64,000 nt of DNA from contig CM040442.1 in NCBI GenBank assembly GCA_022749755.1, positions 4,748,457-4,812,456 on the forward strand. The letters are read 5' to 3'. The notes beneath the pieces are model-generated. The model saw only the letters and a program-made list of their open reading frames with translations. It was not told the DNA's origin and did not search any database. Source of the DNA: Azadirachta indica (Eukaryota > Streptophyta > Magnoliopsida > Sapindales > Meliaceae). How positions within the stretch are numbered: the first letter of the stretch is position 1; each line of letters starts with the position of its first letter. Both the position numbers and the translations under genes were made by a program. Shown in pieces: positions 11,681 to 24,200 of the stretch.

Positions 11681-13491
11681 TGTTGTGTTTTTGGAGATAA
11701 GAAAGAAAGAGCAGCAAAGAGAATACTTTTGCTGTTGGATTGGGTTATTTCTTAAAAATAAAAATGAAAATGAAAAATAATTATCTTTTCCTGGATAAGA
11801 GAAGAATAGAAGTAGAGAAAGTGATTTTTTTTGTTTCATTTCTGAGAAACTGTTTTTAATTTTTGTTTTCTAAATTATGTTTGTGGATTGGGCTCTGGTC
11901 AATTATGGGCTCTGTAAGAGAACCAGAACACCTCTGAGTTTGTCTTTGTGGATTGAGTTACATGTCATTTGAGCCTGTGATGAATGATGGATCAACACTC
12001 ATTTAAGCATCATCAAATTTCCTTTTTTTTTTTTTTTTTCCTTTCTAATTTTTTAAGGGAAGAGGTGACATTTTCAATGTTGAAGAATTTAAAATTTTTT
12101 GGAATTTATACACTTGAAAATAATATAAAAATGAAAATAATTTAAAACTATAAAGTATAATCTACCATATTATAGCATGAACCAATTTAATTCAACTAAT
12201 TCTCATCATGAACTGTCCCAATCTTTCAATTTGATTTAATGGATAAATCAAATTCATATGTACAAAATATCAGAAAGTATATATAGTTATGAAGATTAAT
12301 GGATCATATAATTAGCCAGTCTCAAAGTTTGATCCACCTATTTTTTTGGCAATATAAATAATGACACACTACTTGCATCAATTTAATTGACTTGCTGACC
12401 CATCTCACTTTCTTTCAAAAATTAAGATTTTGTCAAATATATCCTCCAAGAATCATTTTAATTAATTTATCTTAATCCTTATGCTTATCTTAATATTTAT
12501 TTTGTAAATATATATATATATATATATGTTTTTTACTCATTATTGATCAAAGTTTTAGATTTTGCTTAATGGATCAAGAAATATCTTCTTTCTTGTTGCA
12601 TAAGTACATAGGTTAGATTTTAGAGTATGTTTGTGACCATGTGCTTGAGATTAGTTTTAAAATCACATTAAATATTTACCGACTGAAGTAACCCTAGCTA
12701 TTTAGATTTATATAATCTTTGAAAGATCTTATAATAAAATTTATTTTGATTACATTTTATTTATTATTATTAATCGTAAGTATGAAAGAAAAGTTTAGTC
12801 ATTTTCATCAAATAATGAACTCGACTAAATTCAGAACCCCTTTTCCTTCAATCTACTTTTTCTCATTAAAAGCAAAGAAATTGCAAGATCACAATATAGT
12901 AATTTTGATCTAGAATGAAGAAAAGCATAGGCTCACTTGTGGCCATAAAATTATTTCCTAAATGATGTTGGAGATGGGAATCAATTTAATTTGTCTGACT
13001 CCAAGGCAGCTCCATTATTAAATGCTTGATGAAATTTAACATCCATTTACTCTTTTTAGTGTCTTAATAATTCCAAACAAAAGCAGCAATTTGATGGAGA
13101 CTTTGCCTCTTTCCCCTCTTAAATTGTAACCTTATTGTTAGTTCTTTTCACATCAAATGCGAACGCAAAAAATTTAACAGGAATGATTACTCAAAAACAG
13201 AAACATAAATTAACAGCAACCCAATAATGTTTTCAATTTTCTGATACAACTTCCCACCGACAGAGCAATAGGTTTCATCTAATTTTGTTGCTAGAAATTA
13301 TGAGAAGTTGAAGATCTAACTCCAACATGCATGGCTTACGTAAGTCGTTAGTTTCCTGGAACAGGATCAACCAGTCTATCTTTAAATGAATTTGGCATTT
13401 CCATGTGATCAAAAGTTGCTTTAAAAAATTCTCTTCAACCTGTTATATATATTTTTTGTGATTTTGACTGGGGGGTACCGGAATTTGAAGA
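11681..13491. other. Intergenic DNA between S17 and peroxidase genes
   Basis: This is the divergent spacer between a minus-strand and a plus-strand gene. The part next to S17 is its 5' flank. The middle is AT-rich with an AT microsatellite at about 12507-12528. A TATA-like run lies at about 13442-13452, some 40 bp before the peroxidase ATG. No gene is supported. Confidence 0.55.
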
Positions 13492-14719
13492 ATGAAAATG
13501 GGGTTAAAAGTGTTGTTGATGCTGCTGATGTTTTGGGTCTGCTGGTTTGCATGTGGAAATGGTGGACTTGAGCTGCATTTTTACAGGAAGAACTGCCCAA
13601 GTGCAGAGGTGTCAGTGAAAGAGGAAATGAAAAGAAGTATGTTGAATGATATTTCTTCTGCTGCTGCCATTCTTAGACTGGCTTTTCATGACTGTCAAGT
13701 TGATGTAATATTCCACTTTCTATCTCTTTAATTCTGTCTCAATTATGTTGAATATTCTCTTGTTTTTAGCTTTCTTATGTTTGTAAATTATTCAGGGTTG
13801 TGATGGATCTATTCTTCTAGGAGACTCAAATGGGTTGACAACAGAAACATCATCAGAGAAGAATTTCGGAATTCGGAAGCTTGATGTTATCAATGAGATA
13901 AAGAGTTCTCTTGAAAAAATTTGTCCTGGAACAGTTTCCTGTGCTGATATCATCCAGTTGGCTGCAAGGGATGCAGTATATTTGGTAAGCTACATTCGTT
14001 CTTGAACGAATGGAAACTTAGAAAATTCCTGAATGCTTGAAACTCCTCTGTTTCCAGACAGGAGGTCCATATATTCAGGTTTTGACAGGAAGAAGAGATG
14101 CAGTTTCTGCATACAAAGAAAAAGCTGATAATCAGCTTCCAACTGCTAACATTTCTGTTGGTGAATTCATCGACATCTTCCAGCAGAAAAACATCAGTTT
14201 GGAAGATGGAGTTGCACTCATGGGTACAGAATTACAACAGAAAACAATTCTCTCTGGCAAAAATCCCCATTTTAATTTTAAGTTGGGTTAGTATGTTACC
14301 TTTTCTAACTCTAACATTTTTCAGGGTCTCACACTCTAGGCATAAGCCATTGCCGGAACTTCAGGGAAAGGCTGTATCCGATTCCGGATGATAGAATATC
14401 ACCTGCATTTTCCGGAATGCTGCAGATGATTTGCAGCAATCCTGCATTATCCGATACCGCGTTTGCTCAGAATGATGCTACAACTTTGTCTTTTGATAAT
14501 CAATACTTCGTTGACATTCAAAGTGGAAGAGGATTACTCAGGATTGATTCTGAGATTGCTGCAGATCCAAGAACACAGCAGTATGTGGTTGCATTTGGAC
14601 AGAACACACAAAATTTCTTTGACAGGTTCTCATCTGGGTTTCTGAAGCTCTCAAATTACAAGGTTTTGGTTGGAGAAGAGGGAGAGATCAGGAGAGATTG
14701 CAGGTTTACCAACAGTTGA
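13492..14719 (+). CDS. Class III secretory peroxidase (peroxidase 29-like)
   Basis: Heme peroxidase of the cell wall/apoplast that uses hydrogen peroxide to oxidise phenolics. Exons 13492-13704, 13796-13984, 14058-14223 and 14325-14719 encode 320 residues, normal for the family. A hydrophobic signal peptide ends near residue 24. The distal site RLAFHDC has Arg62 and His66, and the proximal heme ligand is His192 in GSHTLG, where the family usually reads GAHT. Eight cysteines sit at family positions (NCPS, HDCQ, GCDG, ICPG, SCAD, SHCR, ICSN, RDCR). KNFGIRK and GRG.LRIDSEI.ADPRT resemble Arabidopsis peroxidase 29 more than most paralogues. The second in-frame ATG (13498) could also be the start. 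The substrate cannot be told from sequence. Confidence 0.92.
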
Positions 14720-15794
14720 AAACCAATGTTGTGTACTTTAATTAATTAAGGGTTATCATTGTGAAAACTGATATTTATGTGTGGCTAATTAGTTATTATA
14801 CATGATTAAGTACTCTGATTAATAAATAATTTTTCGCCTGCCCTTGTAACATTTAATGTAATATTGTTACAACAAGTATCTGTTGAGAATATAGATGTCA
14901 GATTTGAGGGGTGTGCAGTATTTACTCTCATATACGAGGGTATCGAGCCACATATAGTGGGAAACTGTCCAAAAAAAAAGTGGGAGACTCCTGTTTACAA
15001 TAAAACTCGAACACATCTCATGGAGACTTTACCATCAGATTAAGGCCTTGTGGTTTATAAAAGCTTTACCTGAATTCATGTAAAAATCATATAGCATGTG
15101 ACAATTATCATGCTATAGGACGCTATTTTTAACCATTACTTAATTAAATTCTGAACTTTTTTTAAATAACATTCTCATTACTTTTTCTACCTTATGTCAC
15201 TTTTCTCTTGTACTCTTGTCCCTTTATTCTAACGTTAGACCCTAAATTGTTAACTTCAATTTTGAGTCAATTGTAATATATATGCCATTTTAACGTCTTA
15301 GTAACATAAATAAGCAGCCTGTTTAAAATGGAGTTACTATAAATTTTAATTCACAACCGATATAAAAATATTAGATATAAATATAAATAAAAGATAAATA
15401 AATTAGCTACTAAGTAAACATATAGCTACTAAGTTATATGGGTGATCGATTGACCAAAAGAGAAAATTTTCAAAGTTTAATAGGCTTTTTGGATTCCTAT
15501 GCATTTTTTGGAAAAAAAAAAAAAAAAATTTGGCTGGGACTTTCAGAAAATGTTATTGCGCCACAATGCATGGTAATATCATAAAATGGATAGGCTTATC
15601 CATCTCTCATCCACATGTCACAACCTAGATGGGATTTCATATCTCCCAGAACAAAAACCACTTCGCCACGTGTCCTCCTCAGATCCATGCAGAAGATCAA
15701 AAACCCAAAATTCCATCCAACGATACAACAATACTCTTGAGCCAAGCAGCAAGAATAAGCAACTCAGGAATTTACATCAAGCCAAACCAAGGCT
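14720..15794. other. Intergenic DNA and PSAH promoter/5' UTR
   Basis: The left part is the peroxidase 3' flank and AT-rich spacer without a supported gene. The right part, from about 15560, is the upstream region and leader of PSAH, with the light-response-type boxes listed separately. Confidence 0.55.
15595..15672 (+). promoter_or_regulatory. I-box plus G-box pair upstream of PSAH
   Basis: A GATAAG I-box core (minus orientation, CTTATC at 15595-15600) and a perfect CACGTG G-box (15667-15672) lie about 200 and 125 bp before the PSAH start codon. Paired I- and G-boxes are a known arrangement in light-regulated photosynthesis promoters. The motifs are directly visible; their function here is inferred from position and gene identity. 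No convincing TATA box is seen, as is common for photosystem I genes. Confidence 0.5.
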
Positions 15795-16694
15795 ATGGCA
15801 TCCCTAGCAACCATCGCCGCCGTGCAACCAGCCACCGTCAAAGGCCTTGGTGGAAGCTCTCTTGCCGGAGCCAAGCTCTCTGTCAAGCCAACTCGCCAGA
15901 GTTTCAGACAGAAAAATTTCAGGTATTTATAATTTCTTTGAATGGTTTCAGGTTTGGTTATTGAGTGGATGATTTGGCTGATTTTTGAGATGGCTTGATG
16001 TGATGCAGAGCCGGCGCTGTGGTGGCTAAGTACGGTGACAAGAGTGTGTACTTTGATTTGGAGGATTTGGGTAACACTACTGGGCAGTGGGATTTGTATG
16101 GCTCTGATGCTCCTTCTCCGTACAACCCTCTTCAGGTTTATTGTTTAATTAATCCTCAAAACTCTTGTGAATTATGATAGAAAATGATTTGGATTCCAAA
16201 TATCAGTCAGCAAAAAAATTAATAACTTGAACGATTGTGTAATTAGAATCGGATGATTTACTGCTTTCATTGAGAGTCGAACTCAAGACCTCCCGCTTAC
16301 TAAACGGGTGCTCTAACCAACTGAGCTATGAAAGCCTTGTTAGGAACTATTCATGAGGTGCTTGAAAGTGGTTGAAGTACATTTAGTTGTTTGGCAGTTA
16401 ATTTTAGCTAGTTCTGTGAGCTGAAACTGTATGTGAAATATTTTTCTTCCTATAGTTTTTATGAAATCTTCATAAGGGTGACTTATTTATACTATCACAT
16501 GTGTGGAACTGCAGAGCAAATTCTTTGAGACATTTGCAGCTCCATTCACTAAGAGAGGATTATTGCTCAAGTTCTTGATATTGGGAGGTGGTTCAACCCT
16601 TGCTTACTTCAGTGCCACTGCTTCTGGTGACATTCTACCAATCAAGAAGGGTCCACAACTTCCTCCAAAGCTCGGACCACGTGGCAAGATCTAA
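15795..16694 (+). CDS. PSAH: Photosystem I reaction centre subunit VI (PsaH), chloroplast precursor
   Basis: PsaH is a small thylakoid membrane subunit of photosystem I that helps dock LHCII during state transitions. Exons 15795-15922, 16009-16135 and 16515-16694 encode 144 residues, the usual precursor length. A Ser/Ala/Lys-rich transit peptide (about residues 1-48) precedes the mature start at [21 protein letters not shown] hydrophobic segment [18 protein letters not shown] and the C-terminal [18 protein letters not shown] are diagnostic. Splice phases agree, with one Arg codon split 2+1 across intron 1. Intron 2 contains an antisense tRNA gene. An I-box/G-box pair upstream suggests light control. 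Confidence 0.96.
16262..16335 (-). tRNA. trnT-AGU: tRNA-Thr (anticodon AGU) inside PSAH intron 2
   Basis: The minus-strand sequence starts GCTTTCATAGCTCAG and folds into a full cloverleaf of 74 nt. The acceptor stem GCTTTCA pairs with TGAAAGC. The D arm is GCTC...GAGC, and the anticodon stem CCCGT/GCGGG closes the loop TTAGTAA with anticodon AGT. The T stem TTGAG/CTCAA has loop TTCGACT, and A is the discriminator base. CCA is not encoded, as in nuclear genes. Box A and box B promoter motifs are intact, so it looks functional. It lies on the strand opposite PSAH. Confidence 0.96.
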
Positions 16695-17364
16695 AATAAT
16701 TTTTTAAGCTTAATCTTTTGAACTGTTCATTGTATGTATCTTCTTTTCATTGTAAACTTGTAGGTTTGTTCAAACCCTACTTAAAACTGCCTTTGTTATT
16801 AATGCAAATATATTTGCTTCAATTGAAGTTTCGTGCCCATTCTACAACCTAGTATTGCAAATTATGCATGAGGATGTTTCCTGCATTGAGTTTAGAATAT
16901 TCTGCATTTTGATTTGCTGGATCTTTTCTTGCTGTTGATAAATTGAAAGAATTATAAGTTAAAAAATAAGAAGTGAACAAGGCATGACAACTCTCAAACA
17001 CAATCACTGTTTGTTACAAAGTTCTTGGAGCAGCTATGAAAGATAAATGGTAATCAAAGATTCACATTTCAATAGCTATCAACAACAAAGCCAATACTTG
17101 CACAGAAGAAATCAAATCTGAAAATGCTTGAAACCCAGTAGCTTTACTCATTCTTCCCTATTTACAAAAGGAAGGAAGAGAATGAGAAATGAGAACAAAT
17201 TTTTCACAACTCAAAGGAACTCTACATATTCATATGTGCGAAAATTTACTTTGCTGGTCCGGTTTTCTCACTTTGTTTTGTGTTTCCATTCATAGCACTT
17301 TCTCTCTCTCTGGTTTCATTTAATCTATTGTTGATGTTTTATGTTCTCTCCCTACAGTTGTTGC
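16695..17364. other. Convergent spacer between PSAH and the RopGEF gene
   Basis: This is the tail-to-tail spacer and should contain both 3' UTRs. No open frame or RNA gene is visible. Confidence 0.6.
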
Positions 17365-19553
17365 TTAATGCCGTGCTGTTGGGCTTCGTAGACCGCCTAA
17401 GGTTTCTAGATAAGAAATCCTCCTGGTTGGTATGGTAGTAAGTTTTGGAGGAACCTTTACTTGCACTTTGGGTTGGTCATCTACATTTTCTTCTTCTTCT
17501 TCTTCTTCTTCCTCTTCCTCTTCCTCTTCTTCTTCTTCTTCTGATTCCTTCTTTCCTTCATTCTGAGCTCGACCCTCCCAACCCATAAAATCCAACAGTG
17601 TCATGCCTTCCACGGAGCTTTGTTTGTCTAGCTCTCCTGTGGGGCCAGTTAACGTGTCTAGTGCTGCCAATTGCGAAACATCTCTTATAGAATTCCTCTT
17701 CAATATTGCTTCTGATGGATTTCGAGTGGCAAAATCAGCATAGAGTACATCTTCTATTCGCGACAATACTGTGAAGGCCAAACTTTCCAGTATTCTTGAA
17801 TAGCTCTCCAGAACAGCCTGACCAACATCCTGTTAAGCCAAGAACAAGCCATTAAATAAGTTCTGCTAACATGATACAAATACTATACTAGGCAGCACAT
17901 AATCCTCAGATAGTCTACCCTGTTGTATTGAATTTTGCTGATGTCTAATGAAGACTGAGGAATTCCAGGATATCTTTGTTTGAGAATAAGCAAGATGGTT
18001 TCTGCTCTCTCTTCAAAGAGTTCTCTCTTCTCCAAGCTCACAGCCGAACCCCAAGCTGATTTTCCATCTTTCTGGTTCATTTTCCTCTTCCAAATCACTA
18101 TAGAAGCCTCAATCCTGTTCTTGAGGTCTAATATTTTGTGCTCAGATGATAAATCCATTGAGGAGAGGAATTGGTCAAGATTGAAAAATTCAACCGTGAT
18201 ACTCCTATAGATCACATCTCCCAGACTTGCCCTCCCATTCTATCAAAGCATCATCCAAAGACAGTAAGACAATTGATCACAAAAAGAATTTGTATACAGC
18301 ATTCATACAGCACTTGTTATGTCTTGATTACCTTAGGTAATGATTCGATGTAATTCTCAGGGATTTCCATCTCTGAAATAACTTGAGAATTTATAGCCAT
18401 GGCAGCTTTGAGCACTTGGTTTACACAATCCTTCTGGTACTGCAGAAACTTTCTTGATTTTTCGGGTAGACCATTTGCGGGAACTTTAACAGTAGGCAGC
18501 CACCATTTATCATCTGCTCTCTTGGCGCTTCCCTTTTCAGAGTCAGGTGCATCTTTTGAAACATAATAGAAATCGTTTTGATCCTTGAAGTTGTCTAGAC
18601 AATCCTGTGTATCAGAAAACGACATCATTAAAAAATGTTTTTTGTTTTGCGGTTCTAACCTGCATAAGGTACAAAACGGCACGCAAAAAATGAATGTACT
18701 TACAATAAGCATTGCATCAAGCTTGCGCAAGGCAGGGATGTTCATGTGAAGGTCAGTTCTTTGTCGGGTCACCATTATCTTTTCAACCAAGAAACATAAA
18801 ATTCTCATCAAGATTTGATCCTGTAAAAACAAAATGAAAAAAGAGTTATGATCAGAAAAAGATAGTTACCTCCATATTTGTTCCATCCTTTGATTTCTGC
18901 TGAGAAGGAACAAATTCAACAATGTGATCAGTCACAGACAAGAGCCAATCGATTTCTCTTCTCCATCTTGCTTTTGTTTCTGCAGACATTGGCTCTAAAC
19001 GGCATTGCTCGCTGAAAACAGAAGCTGCAAGATTTGTAATTGCATTTGACAATGCCAAAGCTGATGAAACACCCTTTCCTCCACCAGACATATCTTCCCC
19101 CAAAAGCAATTTTGCAAATCTTTCCTTCATTTGTTCCATATCTAAATCAAAACCAAGACAATTCGTTCAACATATCAAACAAAATTTTCATTTTCCTTTT
19201 CACGTGGCATAACAAGAATGATATCTCAGGAGTTGAAACTACTTACCTTGTTGCAGCCTCTCAAGGGCTTGTGAACCAGCAGCTTCATCTTTACTCAGCC
19301 GAGACCTTGGTGTTGGAATCATACACCTATCATTTCGATTAAAGGCACTTCCAATTTGCTGCTTTTCCAAGGGATGATCATTTTTGGATCCCTGAGTCCT
19401 AAATGTAAGCCCATCATCAAAATAAGATCCGTCAATCTTACTAGCACTGTCAATGCTCAAACTCTTTGCATGCCTTCCTGTATCATGCAACCCTTTGAAA
19501 TGAAACAATCTAGACCTATAATTCTCCTGTTCTTGCTCCAATGCACGGACCAT
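17365..19553 (-). CDS. PRONE-domain Rho-of-plants guanine nucleotide exchange factor (RopGEF)
   Basis: RopGEFs swap GDP for GTP on ROP small GTPases at the plasma membrane, often downstream of receptor kinases in polar growth. Exons in coding order: 19247-19553, 18870-19141, 18704-18778, 18332-18604, 17919-18239 and 17365-17829, giving 570 residues. The variable N-terminus (about 1-102) is followed by the PRONE domain. Its signatures are [68 protein letters not shown] and [19 protein letters not shown]. The C-terminal tail, outside PRONE, carries 18 consecutive Glu residues (17488-17541) encoded by a GAA/GAG microsatellite. The start is the ATG at 19553, after an in-frame stop at 19560-19562. 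The subfamily number is not assigned. Confidence 0.94.
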
Positions 19554-20252
19554 TTTCAATTATAACACCTGGGTTCTGTACGAATGAACAAGAAACATAA
19601 AACAAACAGCTAACACATGAATCAAAATACAGGAATGGAACAGAGGAAGGAGGACAAAGGAGAAGAAAATAAAGCCTGCAAATGATTAGAGAGAGTTTTG
19701 TTTTCTTTCTTCTGGGAACTCAGTGACTTAGTTTTTGCTTTGTTTTTGTGTATGTTGGAGGAACGTGGGGTGCATGTTTTAGGACGTGAGTTGGGCTGAA
19801 GAAGACTAAACAAAGAAAAAGTTGAAAATGGAAGTATATTCTGTGTTTCTGTTTTCAAAAAATTTGATTGTGTTATAATTGGATGGCCGTTGTTTGATTT
19901 TCGAAGTCAAACGGCAGCAAAAAAACAGGGTGGACAACAGCTTAGCATATCATGGCTCTCCACCATTTCTCTTTTATACAACATTCCATCAATTGGACGG
20001 CTCACTACATATAGAAAAATATATATTATTATTTAACAAATTTTGAATTATAGATTTTCTAATTCAAAATCATTTATTTTTCTTATTATTTTTGTTGATG
20101 TTAAATAAATTTTACTAATTTTTTAAAAAAAATTATTTATTTCAGTTTGTAATGTCAGTATTTTTATTTTATATTTTTCCCTCCTAGCATGGCGACCACT
20201 ATGTGTAGAACAACTTGGGGATTATTATAGACAATATCTAATGAGATCCTGC

Positions 20253-20311
<59 letters not shown>

Positions 20312-21207
20312 TATGTCATATATTTTAATGAATCTTACTTTGTAATCTTAATAATTAAGGTTTGATTTCATAATTCCTTTAGTTTATAGTAATTAAATAT
20401 ATATAGATCCAAATAAAACTTAAATATGTAGCTAATTATTTTTCTTAATATATATATATATATATCCAAGTCAAAAATAAAATAAAATAATGACATCCAA
20501 TATTTCTAACTTTGAAAATTTTGTAAAAATGAATTCTATTTTTCGTTTTACTGTTTTTAGTCATCCAGCAAGAATTTTCTTTGACTTTTAAAATAGTATT
20601 TAATTTTTAATATCACATCCAATTGGAGAGGGGTATGATTTATTTTTTATATTTATTTAGAAAATTAACATAAGCTAAAATTAGGTGAACTATGCTCCAC
20701 CATTCATATCTAAACTAATTAACTAACTCAATAATTTTTTTTTTTTGAAGAAAACTAACTTAATCAAAGTAGTTGTGATTCTAACAATAATGTGATCAAA
20801 ATTTATAAAATAAATTGCTTTTAATTTTTTATTTATAATCTCAAGACTAAAATATGTAAACATACCATTAGAGTTTATTAATAACAATGATCAAAGATAT
20901 TCGCGTTTTACCAGTATAACTTCTCTTCGCTGAAATTAGAGCTTGTGAGAACGACGTCGTAATTCCTTGTACGTAGAAATATTGGGAGTGGTAATATCAC
21001 TTCTCTCTGCTGGACCACTGTCTTCACGGGGCAGAGAAGCACCACCAAACAATCCAAAAGTTTCCAAAAATATAGGACGCAGAACACAGCAGAACAATCT
21101 TAATATAACCCATCATTTCAGTTCAGTAACACCCTGCAACAAATCTAACGAAAATCCATCAATCTAAAGCAAATTCGAACTTGGGTGCTTTTTCTGATTA
21201 AGAAAAG
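19554..21207. other. Intergenic DNA between RopGEF and reductase copy 1
   Basis: Divergent spacer. It holds the RopGEF 5' flank, an AT-rich middle with a long TAA microsatellite (20253-20310) and the upstream region and leader of the first reductase gene. Small open frames at 19622-19858 and 20967-21167 have no recognisable content. Confidence 0.55.
20253..20310. repeat. (TAA)n trinucleotide microsatellite
   Basis: About 19 uninterrupted TAA units span 58 bp. It is the longest trinucleotide tract outside coding sequence in the window and is likely to be length-variable. Confidence 0.9.
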
Positions 21208-24200
21208 ATGGAGTCAATCGGCGTCTTGATGGCCTATCCCATGAACACGTACCTAGAACAAGAACTGGAGAAAAGGTTTAATCTTTTCAGGTTCTGGACG
21301 GTTCCAGACAAGACCCAGTTCTTGAAAACACAGAAAAACAACATACGCGCAGTTGTTGGAAACGCCGCCGCAGGTGCTGATGCAGAACTGATAGAGAATT
21401 TGCCTAAGCTTGAGATCGTGGCGAGTTTCAGTGTGGGTTTGGACAAGATTGACTTGGCTAAGTGTAAAGAGAAGGGTATTAGAGTAACTAACACTCCTGA
21501 TGTGTTGACTGATGACGTGGCGGATTTGGCCATTGGGTTGATGCTTGCTGTGTTGAGGAGATTGTGTGAGAGTGACAGATATGTGAGGAGTGGGAAGTGG
21601 AAGAAGGGAGATTATAAGTTGAGTACTAAGGTTTGTGAATATTTTGTTGATTTATTTGTTGAATATTTTCTGTTCTTGTTGTTTGTGTGTTATATTTTCA
21701 GTGATTGTTTGTTTGAAGAGTCTGATTGTTGTTCAAATAATATGTTTGTTTTTCTTTGCTACTGTTGCATAAAACCAAAAGTTCAGTCTAAATGTTTGAA
21801 ATTTTCTGGTGTCAAGTTGTTACTCAAATTTATTGTGCTAACTTGGCGTCTTTACATTAAGTTTGTTCAGTTTGACTGCATTGCAACTAAAGGTTGAGGA
21901 TTACATAATTTAGTAATACAAAATTAGTCAGAACAAACATTTACATGTGAGAGGATGTTGATCAAGCTGTTGATTTCAACTTTCAGCTGTAATTTGGTTA
22001 TCAAATCTGTTGCTCGGTTGTTTCTTTTTATCCTTATAGTTGAATTCATGTTAACGAGTTTTATTTTATGTTGAATATTTAATAAAGGATTGCTTTTAGT
22101 TATTAATATGTCCAGTTGCGGATAGAGTTCTTCTATACGTACAATCAACTGTTTTACTCATTTCGAGTGTTCAAAATCTTTGAAGTGGATCTCACGTTGG
22201 GGTCTACCCTCGTATGAGTAATATTTGAGTTTAGAATTGGAATATGTGAATATGATAACCTGTGGGAATTGGGAAATAGTTTCCATACTCTGATTTTTAA
22301 GTTCAAAAAGAAAAAAATAATATTAAAGAACATAACGGGATTGTGTTGGGTAATAGCTTTTGCGTTATTCTGCTTATAGACTATGCTTTTTTTGATTGTT
22401 GATGATACTAAGGCTTTCTTCCAAACATTGTGCATTGTGTTGTCTAGTCTTGGTATATTTGTGACATAGATGTATAGAAAGCAAAAACTTTTTAGTGTAC
22501 TTTGATTGTTTATACTCATCGTAAGCAGAATAGATATACGATTACTACTTTGTTTTTCATTTTAAAACAAGTATCTCAGTTGAGGGTGCTGTTTGCAGAA
22601 TGAATTTCTGTGTAGAAGTAATGGAATGTTCTCATAATAGTGATTGATTGTTTGTTCCTTATTTTTGTTTTTTCTGTAGTAATATATATGTTTTTCACTG
22701 TTTAATAGTATATTGCTCAACTTAAAGTTCATGATGCATTAACTGCATTGCATTTCATTTCATTCGTTGACAAAAAGCTGTTAATTATGTCTTTTTTTCT
22801 TGTTTGTTTGTGTCCTTTGCTGATTTTACTTGCACTGAAGACATCGTGGTTTGTTTGTTTTACTTATCAAAAGTAATGGGTTTGAGAAACTGGTGGTGTA
22901 AGAAATAGCATGTTGTTTATGTGCACTTTGGAGTCAGCCTTCTTCACTAATATTCAATAATTAGTATAGTTGTTATTGTATGCAGTCATTTGTTTGTCTG
23001 TTTCCCATTCTTGTCCCTATAGAAGTAATAGCTTTACAGTTGCATTTATGTTTATTTTTAGAAACTGAAAATTGATTACATGACCAATTTTGTTGCTCTC
23101 TTGTTGCTTTTGCATAAATCTTCACTAGTGATATTGTGCTAAAAAATATCAGAGTTCTAGTTCTTCACATAGTAGTGTAGTTGTTTTTAAAGGTTTCTCT
23201 ACTTGGAATGGTTGGGCATAGAAGAGATTAGCCTGGTTCATTATCGGTTAAGATAGAGCTAAGACATGGACTTAACATCGTATGAACTTGATTGTTATGA
23301 TTACAGGAATACGCATTTTTCTTATAATATATAATTGGGCTTATGGCAATTAGAAGAATGTCTTTTGATTGTTATAACTTCACTTTTACATTGAACCATA
23401 ACACAACTTTGCAGTTTTGGTTTGCAAGGTTGTCTTGTGCTAGCCAATTGATGCTGAATTACTCTCCTCTGTCCTATAGAGTTATTTCTACCGTTAGTAG
23501 GTTTCCTCTGCTTGTAAGTCATCATTTCCTTTCCCCTTGAGAGATCCCCTCCCCTTTTCTGTGTCACTTGAAAATATGAATATCAGACTGCAGCCATAAT
23601 GTTTTTTAACGATCAATTAGGAAATTCTCAGAGATAGATTTTATCAGCACACTTTAATTTACTTGCTGATCACCTTGGATGATTAACATTAGGGACAGCA
23701 GTGACATTTCATACCCTTTTGGGGTAATTTTCCCTTTCATCATCATGGCATTGTTGATGCGTCTTTCTTTCTTTCTTTCTTTCTTTTTCTTTTCCCTTTC
23801 CCTTTTTATGCATTCATTGTTCTGGTTAATGACTTCTCCTATGAGTCCTAAGCCTTTATTTATTTAACCACTTTTTTGTCATTCTATTTGCTTCTTCATA
23901 GCAAGTGTTTTTTTTTTCTCAATTCTTTCAGTTCAGTGGAAAAACAGTTGGCATTATTGGGTTGGGGAGAATAGGCATGGCAATTGCCAAGAGAGCTGAA
24001 GCATTTAACTGCCCAATCAGTTACTACACTAGAACAGAGAAACAAAATTTGAAATACAAGTACTATCCAAGTGTAGTTGAGTTGGCCTCAAACTGTAACA
24101 TTCTGGTTGTTGCATGCCCACTTACAGAAGAAACTTTTCACATTATCAATCATGAAGTCATTGATGCTTTGGGACCAAAGGGTGTTCTCATCAACATTGG

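Noticed and set aside
19554..19565. Longer N-termini by open frame for RopGEF, PDI, TauE/SafE copies, reductase copy 2 and the 62-kb unknown gene
   Set aside because: The upstream extensions start at TTG or GTG, not ATG. The first in-frame ATG gives the expected family N-terminus in each recognised case.
21631..21897. Read-through of reductase copy 1 exon 1 into intron 1 (89 further codons)
   Set aside because: The extension is Phe/Cys/Leu-rich intron sequence and replaces the whole cofactor domain; the splice site after LSTK is shared by all three copies.
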